64,000 bases of DNA from Limonium bicolor (Eukaryota > Streptophyta > Magnoliopsida > Caryophyllales > Plumbaginaceae): contig CM041779.1 in the NCBI GenBank assembly GCA_023374045.1, forward strand, positions 270,478,062-270,542,061. Reading direction: 5' to 3'. The notes under the pieces were generated by a model. The model had not been told where the DNA came from and made no database searches. It saw only the letters and a program-made list of their open reading frames with translations. Every line of letters starts with the position of its first letter. Position 1 is the stretch's first letter. The translations under genes were made by a program, and so were the position numbers. Below, in pieces: positions 33,366 through 44,064 of this stretch.

Positions 33366-33810
33366 TGTAGACACCAAAAATTCTCACCCTATAAAGCAAA
33401 TTCCAGAATAAAAAATACAATAAGAGGGGTCGTCGCCTTTCTTTTTCAAAACGTATTGACGTGCGTGCCAAAATGAAACCATCGTTTTACGACAAAAATT
33501 TTAAACCAATTTTCAAACATTTTAGAAAAATCCATTTTTGTAACCTGTTTTGGACTTACCCTTTTATTTATTTATCTATTTAGCTATTTTTAGTTTAAGT
33601 TCACTAGTTATTGACATTTCATTTACTTTATTTTGCTTATATTTATTTATCATTTTCATGTTGTTATTTTGTAAAGAAACATTTCAGTTTTATTGGATTA
33701 AAACTCCTTCATTACACTGCATATTCCCATTTGGAATAATATCATTTTTAGAAACATTATATGACTCGAATTCGAGCTTTAGTTTATTTCTTGCATGTAT
33801 ATATTGAATT

Positions 33811-34020
33811 CTGGCATAGCTCATCTGGTTAAAGTGTTCATGTGGGAACCCGTAGACCCCGGGTTCAATCTAGCAAAAGACAGGGTGCATTTGTTACTTT
33901 TCTCCTGCCCACAAAAAGAATCTTTCTCTCATTTCGTGTGCAAATGTGCTGAATGTTCTCGTAGCTCAACTGGTTAATGTTATCAGGGAGGAGGCCAACA
34001 TCTGGAGTTCAAAACCCAGG
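33811..34020 (+). repeat. two tRNA-like (SINE-type) heads inside LTR U1
   Basis: Head 1: A-box-like TAGCTCATCTGG (33,817-33,828) and B-box-like GGTTCAATC (33,862-33,870; GGTTCAAATC in U3). Head 2: TAGCTCAACTGG (33,962-33,973) and GAGTTCAAAACC (34,005-34,016). Box order and spacing (about 40 bases) match RNA polymerase III promoters of tRNA-derived SINEs. They are not functional tRNA genes, as no cloverleaf closes. Confidence 0.6.
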
Positions 34021-34084
34021 AGCAGCAACGCTTGTTTTTATTGTTGTTACTTACTCGCAAAGGTCAGCCCGGACCCAAACCCGT

Positions 34085-34275
34085 GTTAAAAAACCCTAGA
34101 TATTTCGTATAAAGACGGAACTACAGTGACCGCCTTCTTCGGTCCTGGAGCTGAACCATCGGAGGAACAACTCTCTCTTCTTCCCCGATAATTCCCTCGA
34201 TCCATCTCTTGTCCTGCTCTGATTGTTCTCTCGATCTCAAGACCCAAAAACCCTAAATCTCCTAGCTGCTAAACC
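34085..34275 (+). promoter_or_regulatory. putative LTR promoter of U1: TATA box and AAACCCTA motifs
   Basis: TATAAAG at 34,108-34,114 lies in tatttcgtataaagacgg, followed by a CT-rich leader. AAACCCTA telobox-like motifs occur just before (about 34,090) and after (about 34,249). The same arrangement is kept in U2 (TATAAAG 47,148-47,154) and U3 (60,177-60,183). A role as the element's promoter is an inference. Confidence 0.5.
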
Positions 34276-35149
34276 CTCACCCGGTCTCTTCTTCCTCAAA
34301 CCTCTGTTTCTTTCTTCTTCTACAAAAAGAAAAACTGGCAAAACGAGGAACACACAAGCTCTGCATCGTATTCATCCTCTCAATCGATATAACCCCCTCA
34401 CAGTGGCCACGGCCGACCACCATCGTCCCCCCAAATTCACACTGAAAACCTTCAAACCTTCAATCCCACCGGTCACACCTCCTCCCAAAACCTCAACTAG
34501 CAAACATCAACTTACTACTCTGAACTTCCTCCATCCATTCCCTTTTCTCGATCTTGCAACCCAAACTAGCGAACAAAGCTATTGCTCCTCCTCCACGTCG
34601 CCGCCCGCGTTGAATTGCTCCGTCTTTCGTTATCGGTTCACGTGAGCTCCATCTCTGATGCCTCATGCCTAGGTTGCCTCGTGCGACTGTTTCCAACATC
34701 ACCGCCATCGATCCCGTCGCCAGAGGCTTAGCACCAATTCCCGTATCGACAACCTGCACAACTTGGAAGACAAATTTCTTTTTCCAAGGTGTCCATGGGA
34801 GATAATTTTTCTTCTCGTTCGAGCCGATTCGGTCCTTTTTTTTAGTGGCTACTCCAGAGCCTTGTCCGCCAGCATAGTCTCGAATCATCTCCGACATCAC
34901 ACCACCACCGAAAAAGAATTTGATCCGCGGTTTGAAATTTCCTCAACCTAGTCCACCAAAATTTCCATTCCAGTTGGTTTCTGTTCGACTTGGTCTCTCC
35001 ACGTTTAACAACAAACTTTCTCACTTTACTGCTTATTGACTCTATGAGTATCTGACCAGCCGGAGTTCTTGAACTCAGAGAAAATTTGTGTAAAACGAAG
35101 GTACTCATTTTCGTTTCGCTTACTGTCTTGCTTCAATCTGGTTTGGATC

Positions 35150-35546
35150 GGAAGATTCTGTCCGTTTATTTGTTTATCTTGGTGCCATTGGAAGAGCTTG
35201 ATCTAAGCCGTGAGAAACTTGGACTTCTGGCTGATATTGGTTTATTTGAATTCGACCCGACATGCTCGAATACATTTCCTGGGACTGGCCTGATTCTCCG
35301 TATATACTAATCTCTACATGTACAAACATTCTTGGTTAGTTTACTTATGTCCCCTGCAGGTTCTGTATGAGACAGACCCCCCAGGTCTAGAAAATGCAAC
35401 ATGGTGTTCCCACCCGCTCAAACTCTTTCGGTATACTTCATCCATGATGTTTATATTAATCGATTAACCCTTCATCTGGTGTTCTCTGTTTTTTTTCTTT
35501 CTTGTAGTTTCTTCTCTTGCAGGAAATTTCTTCTGTTCATCCCACG
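35150..35546 (+). pseudogene. possible captured host-gene fragment (exon-like) in LTR U1
   Basis: A 27-residue coding-like stretch (LVPLEELDLSREKLGLLADI then GLFEFDP) is followed by three splice-like signals: acceptor cccctgcag at 35,359, donor ctttcg/gtatac at 35,430, and acceptor cttctcttgcag at 35,522 with donor cccacg/gtaact at 35,546. The segments between resemble small exons. I do not recognise the protein, and none of the phases I tried gives a clean joined frame, so it could also be chance. The U2 copy (about 48,190-48,575) reads one base differently. Confidence 0.25.
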
Positions 35547-36736
35547 GTAACTACCCCTCTAAACCTTTTGGTCTGAAACTCTCATCTGAAACATGCCCGG
35601 ATGTGAATGTGTCCATACTACTACGCTGAACGTGCTCCCTGTTTGCGGTTCCTATTGTTTTGCTGATGATAATGTTGAGCGATTATGCGCTTTGCTTACT
35701 TCTATCATTGGCTCAAATTTTGGCTTAAAAGAAAAGAAAAGGACGTGTGTTGTTGCTAGAGGAAGAATTTTGTTGTTTTGTAAATTCCTATCCACACTTT
35801 AAACTGCTATCGCCGACCTGGTTGGGTTCTTAGGAGATTCATTTATTCTTGTTTTAGTTTATTTGTCGTTAGAGTAGCTTTCATTCATTTCTACTATACG
35901 CTGTGTAACTTCAGTTATGCCTTTCCATTTTTTTTTTTTTTAATTGGCAATCAAAATCTTGAATTCGAATTACCTACAATGGAAGAAAGACCGACACATG
36001 AATGTACATTTGATATTGGTCTCGGTCCCGTTCACTACCAGCTTAATTTTAAATAACATCCTTACAACCACCAACTGCTGTGGTAATGTCGGGTAGGAAC
36101 CTCTCACAAATTCGATAGATCAAACTCTTTTATTCACCCTTTTTTTATTATTATTATTATTTAGTTCTTTATTGTAGATGTACAGCTTTTATCTTTATCT
36201 TTCACTGTCATTTGTTGATCCAGTCTATTTATTTCCAACTAAGCCATAGTTATTATCATTTAGGACCAAGCCTTAGGATAGAGGGTGAACCCTAAGATTT
36301 AGGTGAGCCATGGTCCCACCTAATAAGCTGGGTTATCCCTAAACCCAAACCACATTTATTATATAATAAAAAAATCAATTTCAAAATCTGAAATATTTTT
36401 AGCTTCAAAGTGAAACCCAATCCAAAGGCAATTTCAATTTCATGGCCCGATTCAAATTCCAATTTGAAATCCCAATTCAAAATCCAATTTGGAAGCCCGC
36501 AAACCTGAGGCCCAAAACCCTAGGCTCAAGTTCAATTCAAAACTCAGCCCAACTCCACTTCTCAAACCAGCCCAATTTCATTTCAAAAAAAAAAAAAGAA
36601 AGCCCAACAGCACCTCAAATCAAATAAAAAGGCCCAAGACCTAGTCCAGTCCAAAAACAACCCTCAGCCCAACTCAGAAGCCCAACAAGGCCCAATTTCA
36701 CCTGAAATCCCAACAAGGCCCAATCCGGCCCAAACC

Positions 36737-36954
36737 TTGACCAAGGCCCAATCCGGCCCAAACCTTGACCAAGGCCCAATCTTGTCCAACTTTGACTTGG
36801 TCCAATTTTGACCAACCTGAAATTTGACCCGGTCTAGCTTTGACCAACCCCACTTTGACCAAGGCCTAATCCGGTCCGACCTTGACCTTGACCCCAAACT
36901 TTGACCTTGATCCAACTGTAACTCGGTCCAACTTTGACCAATCCAACATTGACC
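36737..36954 (+). repeat. TTGACC-rich array in LTR U1
   Basis: Twelve TTGAC(C/T) motifs in about 220 bases, partly in a repeat with ccaaggcccaatccggccc. TTGAC(C/T) is the core W-box bound by WRKY factors. The array lies downstream of the putative TATA, so a promoter role is uncertain. Confidence 0.6.
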
Positions 36955-37030
36955 CAACCCGTTTTTCCAAACCCCAACCCAAACTCAATTCAAACCAAAT
37001 TTGATTCGAACCCAATTCATTCAATTCAAA

Positions 37031-37150
37031 TCCAAATTCAATTCAATTCCAAACTCATTCAAATCCAAATTCAATTCAATTCCAAACTCATTCAAATCCA
37101 AATTCAATTCAATTCCAAACCCATTCAAATCCAAATTCATTTCAATTCCA
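37031..37150 (+). repeat. 33-bp tandem repeat in LTR U1
   Basis: The unit begins tccaaattcaattcaattcc; copies start at 37,031, 37,064, 37,097 and 37,130 (last partial). The period is a multiple of three, which creates a long open frame without making it a gene. Confidence 0.9.
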
Positions 37151-37227
37151 ATTCGAATCAATATTCATTCAACCCCGGTTCAACTTCGATTTCAATTCCG
37201 TTCCAATTTCTCCTACACTTTAAATGT

Positions 37228-37396
37228 CTCATAGACCCGAGCGTCTCACAGACTTTGTCATTCCAATGGTTCGAACGTCTCACAGACCTGAGCGTCTCAC
37301 AGACCCGAGCGTCTCACAGACCCAAGCGTCTCACAGACTTCGACATCTCAAGGTTTCAAACGTCTCACGGACCCGAGCGTCTCACAGACTAGCACC
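37228..37396 (+). repeat. 18-bp GAGCGTCTCACAGAC array in LTR U1
   Basis: About nine full or partial copies of gacccgagcgtctcacag, interrupted by variants. Each contains GTCT-cac-AGAC, a 4-bp mini-hairpin. Confidence 0.85.
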
Positions 37397-37481
37397 CTAA
37401 ACCTGAAACTTCTCAAAACTCCGAACCCTCCTAAATCTTAAACATCTCAAAAAATCTCCAAAAACTCCAAAATGTCGTGAA

Positions 37482-37521
37482 CTACGTAAGGTCTGATCTC
37501 AACATGGAGTTGAGTACGTAG
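37482..37521 (+). other. conserved two-stem hairpin in LTR U1
   Basis: Outer stem CTACGTA (37,482-37,488) with TACGTAG (37,515-37,521); inner stem CTCAAC (37,498-37,503) with GTTGAG (37,509-37,514); bulge aggtctgat on the left and loop atgga. A homologue in the internal region has CTCAAT/ATTGAG, a compensatory change. Confidence 0.75.
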
Positions 37522-38198
37522 GCAGCCCATCTAGGGTGCGACCCCATTCCAAACAAAAAACCCTTTTCCCCTCTAAGGTGGCTCTCATATCTCTCAAAAC
37601 GCTCAAACCTTCTTTGCCCCCTACAAACTTCAAACCATCAGACTCCAAGTCTTGTCTATTCATTCAACCTCAAAACTTTTCCCAAATCTTCATTCTATAC
37701 TCATCCGAATTCAGCAATTCCTCTCCTTGGCGCTAGCTTGGTAGAAAAGCTCGCCTCATCCACTCTCATTTTCTCTCCTCCTGTCCTAATCCTATCCTTG
37801 GATTTTAAATGAATCTCTTTAACAAGGTTTTGAAAGAATGCAATCCCGACAATTAGAGACCGATGTTTCCTCGGGCACCAATCCGAAGTCGTGGTCGTTG
37901 CCACTTCTAAGGGGTGTAATCCAGTGCGAACCCATATAGAATCTCTAGTATGATTAGATAAGTCCTATCCATAGGCAGCAATCTCAGAGTCAATTAACGG
38001 TTCCTAGAACCCAGTTTTCCTTCCTAGTTATCATAGGTCAAACTAGGTGGCGACTCTAGTCAACTCCGCCTTATAGAGGCATAAGTCCGCGTGGAGCCCA
38101 TTGAGAGCGGGTGTAGTGCTCACTAGCATTCCCTTTATGCTTTCTGGGAAAGACGGACGATAGAGTAGGTATTTGAGGGATGCCGAGGTGACATGTTT

Positions 38199-38314
38199 TC
38201 ACCCTCCACAGAATGGCATTTTAGGATCTAGGTTTTTCAGTCAAGAACCATATTTAGATAGACCCCCCTCATACCGAAAAATCACCCTCCACAGAATGGC
38301 GACTCTGCTGGGGA
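38199..38314 (+). other. PBS of U1 and duplicated LTR/PBS junction
   Basis: TGGCGACTCTGCTGGGGA at 38,297-38,314 is the primer site typical of Tat/Ogre elements (tRNA-Arg type, from memory). The 19 bases TCACCCTCCACAGAATGGC spanning the LTR end and the first PBS bases occur twice (38,199-38,217 and 38,282-38,300). Confidence 0.7.
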
Positions 38315-41300
38315 AAACTTGAGTAAGTTTTTCTCAAACTCAAGGAAGACTGAACTCCATTCAAATTGTCAGGATTTCCCCACTTCTTTCAAAACCTTCA
38401 TGAGATTCATTTCAAAGCCTCTAGGATTACTCTACTCCACACTTAGAGTGTGTACCTGATGAGGACAGTTAGGACTTGATAGATCCTCAACAAACGTTAC
38501 AACAATTGGATTAATGATTAGCTCACGATTAGAAAGAGACACTTAGGATTGAATGAAGCTAACTTCCATCTAGGTTAATAAGCAAGCAATTTGGAATCAC
38601 TTTCAAGAAAAAATCCTTAGCAAATAGGTTGGTACTGACTTCATCTCTTTTATATTTATGTTATGATTGTGGGGTGCATTGGGAGGGTAGCTTAGAACAT
38701 GCATTCCTCTGTGTCACCCGATTTATCCACGAGTCACGGAATCCCGAGCGGTCCACGGTTGATTTCCCATGAGCTGGGTCATTTATAAATGGCTAACCCA
38801 CGGGGCAAGATGGTCATCGACCTACGCCCTGCAGGCTCATGATCCAAAAATATCCTCCATTATCCGAGTTTAAGCCAGCATATAGTGAACCATGAGCCTT
38901 CAGTGTCCAGCTGCCTAATCCGGTGTCTAAGACGAGTTTTATGGGTAGTCACCCCCTTTGTATGCCGCCTGTCTGACCACCTCTTTGCCTTACCTTGAAG
39001 ATTGCATGGGCTCAGTTCTCCATTGTTCCTCTGCGCCACGGGTGTCTCTAAAGCCCAATGTCACGCTACACGTCCATAGAGGATCCCGTATTTACCGGAT
39101 ACCCATACATGGCACAACGTAGTCAGTGAATAATTTGGACTTTAGACACACCTGACCGTGCAGATGACAAGAGACCCGTTCCCATGCAATACTTCCCCGA
39201 GTTTCCCGAAAAGTGGGGTGTTGTCGGATCATCACTGGCCGTGGCGTATGTTTCCTTATCACTTCGGGTATCCGGACCTTTCGAACTTAAGCACTCCGGA
39301 CTTTCTTGATGACGTGCCCCGCAAGAAGCATAGCAGAGAAAAACCCCGAGAGATGACAGTGAAGGGACGATGGTTCCCCCGGTGAGACGGAATCATAATT
39401 GACCTGGAAAGTGATTATCCCAACATTAACACTTACAGCTCCACATCAAATATAGCCACGATTTACTTTATGCTATACATGTGTGCAAACCACTTTTTCA
39501 AACCAGTCTGTTTTAGAAAGTTCGGAATTCTCTTTCACATATCTTTTAAAGAGGTTTTACAAGCTCGTTCAATTTAAAGTCTCACCTTAGTTTTGCTCCC
39601 AAACATTTGGAGTTTTAAAACCCGTCACTTCATCCTTTAAAACCTTGTTATTTCCAAAACGATTTTCAGAAATAGATTTCGAAAAACCTACTTTCTACAA
39701 ACGAATTTCAAACAACATTCTTCACCAACATTATTTCGTAATGGTTTTCGAAAACAGTTTTCAAAGTGGATTTTCACAAATATTTAAAAATAAATGATTT
39801 AGTCCCCATGTCGTGACCCGCTATTTTTGAAGTTCTGCCCACCTTCAAGAGCAGCGGTCATTACCGTGGAGCGTACTAGTCATTTCGTGTTTCACAAAAG
39901 TGGTGGATTTTCACATAAAATTTTGTGTTCGATCATTCATCTTTCCTTCTCAAAACATCCCCCATTCCTCTAGTCGGAGCAAGTGAAGCAGCATGAAGAT
40001 CGACTACGCGGATCGAGCCGAAAGCTAGAGGCGCACCAACTCGTGGAGCCTGCCGAGCGACATGAAGACCAACACCAACCATTCAAATACAAAACCAGGG
40101 GTGTACCAACCCGAGTCAAGTGACACGAAGATCAGTAATACCGGTTCAAGTTCAACTGTTGAAAATCAGAAGAACACCAACCCGTTTTGTTTGATCACAA
40201 TACTGCTTCGCTGCAACAACCTGAACTCGAGCGAGCAACCAGTCAAACGCCCGAAGATGAGCGAACGACCAATCAAGAGCCTGAACACAAACAAGCAGTC
40301 AGTCAGAAGCTCGAAGATCAAGTAAAAGAGTTCAGATGAAGTTTATCTCAAATTCCCCCTTTAATGACTTTTTAGAATTGATGTATAGGTTTTTCCCTAT
40401 GATTTTTTTCTCTCTTGTCCATTTCTAAATAGACTGCATGTATAGGTTCATTCCCTCTGAATTTATTTAGATCAATGTGTATAGTTCCCCACTCACTACT
40501 TTATTTGCGAATGACCGAGCATCAAAATTCCTACCGAGAGAATCCACCACTTCGAAAACACGTGTCTTCAAAAACATTTTTCTAAAACTTGATTTCTTTT
40601 AGCACATACGATTTGCTTCTTTCCATTTCCGATCAGTTCACATTCATTAATCATGCATGAATCACGCTCACCTCAGAAAAATTGCATAATCACATGTTGC
40701 ATTCCCAACACATCACACACAAGCATTCATCCCATTTTTTCAAAGCATGCTAACATTCACATTTGTCATATTCTTTTTTCTGTTATAATGATTGTGTTTG
40801 TAGGTGATTAACCGCGTCTACCCATGAGTGAAAGCGTGACCCTCGAAGCGATAGCAAGAAATACCAGAGATTCAAACCTTTTCCCATTCAGCTACCATGT
40901 ACATAGAGACCAACAGCAACAAAAAAGCAATTAAAAAAAAACGTACATCCGAAAATCCAAAAAATTGTACATCCAAAAATCTAAAAAAAAAAAAAATCAT
41001 ACCTTCAAAAATCCCAACAATACAGTCACTGTCATATCACGCGACCACCCTTCCAAAGCCCCAGGAGCTAATCATCATCCAAATACCATTTTGAAACAAC
41101 TTCTCTCACATCGTGCCCAACATTTAGACCATCTTCAGGCCGACATTGACGGGATGAGCTTCATGGATCATCAACTGGAATCGACTCAAGCGAGACTAGG
41201 TGTAGTCTTACCGCTCATGCATTGCATAAAAAAAACATTCAATCAAAGTTCAAAAGTCAACCGTTTCCATCATCATTTTCATAATCTCATGCATCCTATG

Positions 41301-41960
41301 AGTAGTAATTCCATATTACCACAATATATTGCACTGTAGATAGTTGCATTTGCATACTCCCGTATCGAAACGTCGTCTTTGGCAAAAATCTTGATTGATT
41401 GTTTGAATAGAGTGCGTGAACCGCTAAACCCTCGACCTGTCAACGAACACAAGGGTCAAATCAAAATCAGCACCACAAACCAAGTGAGTAGTGTGCGAAG
41501 AGCAGTATTTTCTCTTGAATTTCAAATGAGGGTATTGGACCATCCACTGAGCGATGAGGGAAGATAGAGCGAGTCCATAGAGGTAAAACCATGAGTGACA
41601 TGTGCATTCCTTCATCACATGGAGAGACACAATACATAGTGAGATCAATGTCGATATACAGGATACGAACTGTGATTCATGCAAAGATCTGAGAATAGTA
41701 AGAAAACAATCATTGACTAATGAGAATGACGAGGCACTTAGGAATCAAAATCTCCACAAAACCCAAAAGTTTTGACTGCCCTGTACATAATCCCTAAGTG
41801 AGCGCCGCTGAGCCTTTCACGATAAACCTTTTTCTGTGAACTCCACAACATGCCAACTCACATACACATATTTACTCACCCTTGCAATAGAGGATCTCGA
41901 AGGAGCCAGAGCCATGGTCTCTCCCCCACCATCTTCACAAAACAACAAATGAAATGCTTG
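38315..41960 (+). other. U1 internal region, 5' non-coding part
   Basis: No gag, protease, RT or integrase motif in any frame. The only kept frames with protein-like composition are 40,824-40,934 and a hydrophilic stretch around 40,190-40,380. The region is strongly A/C-biased on the plus strand. Its copy in unit 2 (51,345-54,985) is nearly identical, with small indels. Confidence 0.6.
40824..40934 (+). CDS. small conserved ORF in U1, possible gag N-terminal relic
   Basis: The ATG at 40,824 opens a frame of about 36 residues, MSESVTLEAIARNTRDSNLF followed by a Gln/Asn-rich end and a TAA. It lies 20 bases after a 3'-splice-like sequence (tgtttgtag here, tgtttgcag in unit 2). A further stretch at 41,100-41,230 (LLSHRAQHLDHLQADIDGM) has a coiled-coil look. 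Ogre-type elements have extra ORFs and an intron, so a relic of gag or an extra ORF is possible. I cannot confirm a function. The unit 2 copy is 53,851-53,961. Confidence 0.25.
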   Translation: MSESVTLEAIARNTRDSNLFPFSYHVHRDQQQQKSN

Positions 41961-41969
41961 AAGAAATCA

Positions 41970-42190
41970 GTGAGTCAATGCAACTCCAAAGCCAAACACC
42001 AAAAAAGAACACCGAAATGTTCAAGAAGATCGATGAGTCAATGCAACTCCAAAGCCAAACACCAAAAAAGAACACCGAAAATGTACAAGAAGATCGATGA
42101 GTCAATGCAACTCCAAAGCCAAACACCAAAAAAGAACACCGAAAATGTTCAAGAAGATCGATGAGTCAATGCAACTCCAAAGCTGAAAGC
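41970..42190 (+). repeat. 64-bp tandem repeat in U1
   Basis: About 3.5 copies of a unit starting gtgagtcaatgcaactccaa (64 bases, one copy 63). A period of 64 shifts the frame at each copy, which argues against coding. Confidence 0.9.
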
Positions 42191-43116
42191 CAAAATACAA
42201 AGCAGAGAATGCTTGAGAAAGTTGATGAGCCAAATGCAATTTCAAAAAACAAAATGAGAAGAAAGTTCAAATCGAACACCAGAAGAGACAAGAAGGAGAA
42301 ATCCAAATTCGAAGGACCAATGATGTCCCGTAGAAATCAATAAAGGTTATCAAAACCAGTATAATCATTCCACCCATGGTGAAGGCGAAACATATCCTTT
42401 ATTGCACAAAAGCTCCACAATTCCCAAATAAATCATCCAGTCCCATGTGGCATACATCGTACCCCTCAGCCCCGTTATAACCTAATAAAGACCTCTGACT
42501 CGTTAGTCGATGAGCGTTAACTGAAAGTACCGGACCTGAAACATGAATCATAAGCTTCGTACTCGTTATCAACATGTCCCGTCATACCAAAGGGACCATG
42601 AGCGAATGAGTGTGACCTTACCCCACGAGGTCTTATGAGTGCGAGTGAATCTCCAATCCGAGCACCAAATCATAAACAGCCTACCCCGTTGCAGGTGAGA
42701 AATTTGTGAGGATCGGAAAGTCCAAAACCTCGAAAGAAATTCTAAAGAAAATACTGCTCTGAGCATCAAGAGCGTCATCACACCAATAGCACACACGGCC
42801 ATACTCACGAGAGATTGACCCACATCCCTTCATGAGAGGAAAGTGATTCACGTATTTGAGTTCAACAGTCACTCAAGATCGAACTGAAGATGTCTTATAT
42901 TCGTAAACCTCATAGTAAGAGAGATAGAGCCATACCTTCTCTCAAAAAAAAAACTATATATGCATCTTGCATCTCATCTAGCCTTTAGTATTTGCATGCA
43001 TCATAACCATTTCACCTTCAACATCCGACCGGTAAGAACTCTGCCTAGTCTCGCTGAAAGTCGACTTCAATTGCAGTTGTTGAAACGTAACTTCTGATCG
43101 AAAGATGTCAACCGAA
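42191..43116 (+). other. U1 internal spacer
   Basis: No gene, array or known motif seen. Small frames on both strands match unit 2 only because the units are copies. Confidence 0.5.
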
Positions 43117-43925
43117 GCCATCCTGGGCTATCCTCAAGCTACATCGAACCAAACTAAAGCTATCTGGAGCCACACAAAGACCATTCCAGAGCCATCCACT
43201 ATTATATTCGAGTCTCATCGACACCACTCCCAAAGCCAAGCCGGAGCCATGCGGGAGCCATCCTCAAAACACTGAGACCATCCTTGGAGCTACACAGGGG
43301 TTATCCCAACAGTCCGAGAACAATACGGGAGCCACCTCAAATCCATATTGGAGCCATTTCGTCACCAACGCCGCGCCTAAAGAGGATCTAACTACGTATG
43401 GTCTGATCTCAATATGGGATTGAGTACGTAGGCAGCCCGTTCAGGGTGCGACCACATCAAAGGCGAAAACTTCCCTTTTCCCCTCGGTGTCATTAAAGTG
43501 AACCAACCAAAGCATCGTCATGCTCAATCAGCATAAGGTCATCCCGGAGCCATCCATGGAAATCCTGGAACCATGATGGGAACTCCCAACAATTCATGCA
43601 ACTGTGTTTCATCGTTCACCCATGAAAAACCATTCACTCACTACAAAGTCCACAACAAATTCCGTCAAACAACAATAAATCCATCATCGGAGCCATCAAA
43701 CCACCCTGAAAAGAAAATCTCAAGGCAAATCAAAGCCCACAAACTGCCACAAAATCACCAACCATGTCAAACCCAACCACCCCGAGACCATTGGTCCACC
43801 GGAGCCATCAGTGCCTACCAGAGCCATCAGTGCACAGTGGAGCCATCAACGCATACTGGAGCCATCTCAGATCCTTGAAGCCATGCCGGAGCCATACCGG
43901 AGCCATCCCGAGGTTTTGATGTTAC
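43117..43925 (+). repeat. dispersed GGAGCCAT repeats in U1
   Basis: About twenty occurrences of (G/A)GAGCCA(T/C), often as ccggagccatc, at irregular spacing, with decayed forms such as ggagctacac and gaagccatc. The same word ends the PPT at the LTR border (aaggggagccatc, then TGTAGACACC). Confidence 0.8.
43392..43431 (+). other. conserved two-stem hairpin in U1 internal region
   Basis: CTACGTA (43,392-43,398) with TACGTAG (43,425-43,431); CTCAAT (43,408-43,413) with ATTGAG (43,419-43,424); the same bulge core GGTCTGAT as the LTR copy. Downstream gcagccc...agggtgcgacc and cccttttcccct are also shared with the LTR. Confidence 0.75.
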
Positions 43926-44064
43926 TATAAAGCCATCTGCTCACACAAAAACCTACCTCCACAAACAGGGAGTTTAATTCAATTAATACACTGGTTGATC
44001 ACCTCACATCACATATCATCTGCATATACCCACAAAATTTGCTCACTATCTGACGCATTTTACA

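Larger units (their letters stand above)
33366..38293 (+). repeat. LTR U1 (4.93 kb)
   Basis: TGTAGACACC to CCTCCACA, four bases before the PBS. In order it holds an AT-rich start, two tRNA-like heads (33,811-34,020), a TATA box (34,108), a CT-rich leader with AAACCCTA motifs, an exon-like stretch (about 35,150-35,546), a C/A-rich G-poor stretch (36,400-37,450) with several short arrays, a hairpin (37,482-37,521), and an end similar to other Tat LTRs (ggtggcgactc at about 38,048). Frames of up to 152 codons (36,934-37,392) come from the arrays and are not genes. Confidence 0.85.

Noticed and set aside
33811..34020. Genuine tRNA genes
   Set aside because: A- and B-box-like words are present, but no acceptor stem or anticodon arm closes; SINE-type relic is a better call.
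34223..34645. A 140-codon frame in the U LTR leader
   Set aside because: CT-rich leader-like composition, no domain, and the U2 copy is disrupted upstream by small indels. Not supported as a gene.
36934..37392. A 152-codon frame (and its copy at 49,910-50,419)
   Set aside because: It exists because 33-bp and 18-bp tandem repeats have periods divisible by three and G-poor sequence has few stops. Low complexity, no domain.
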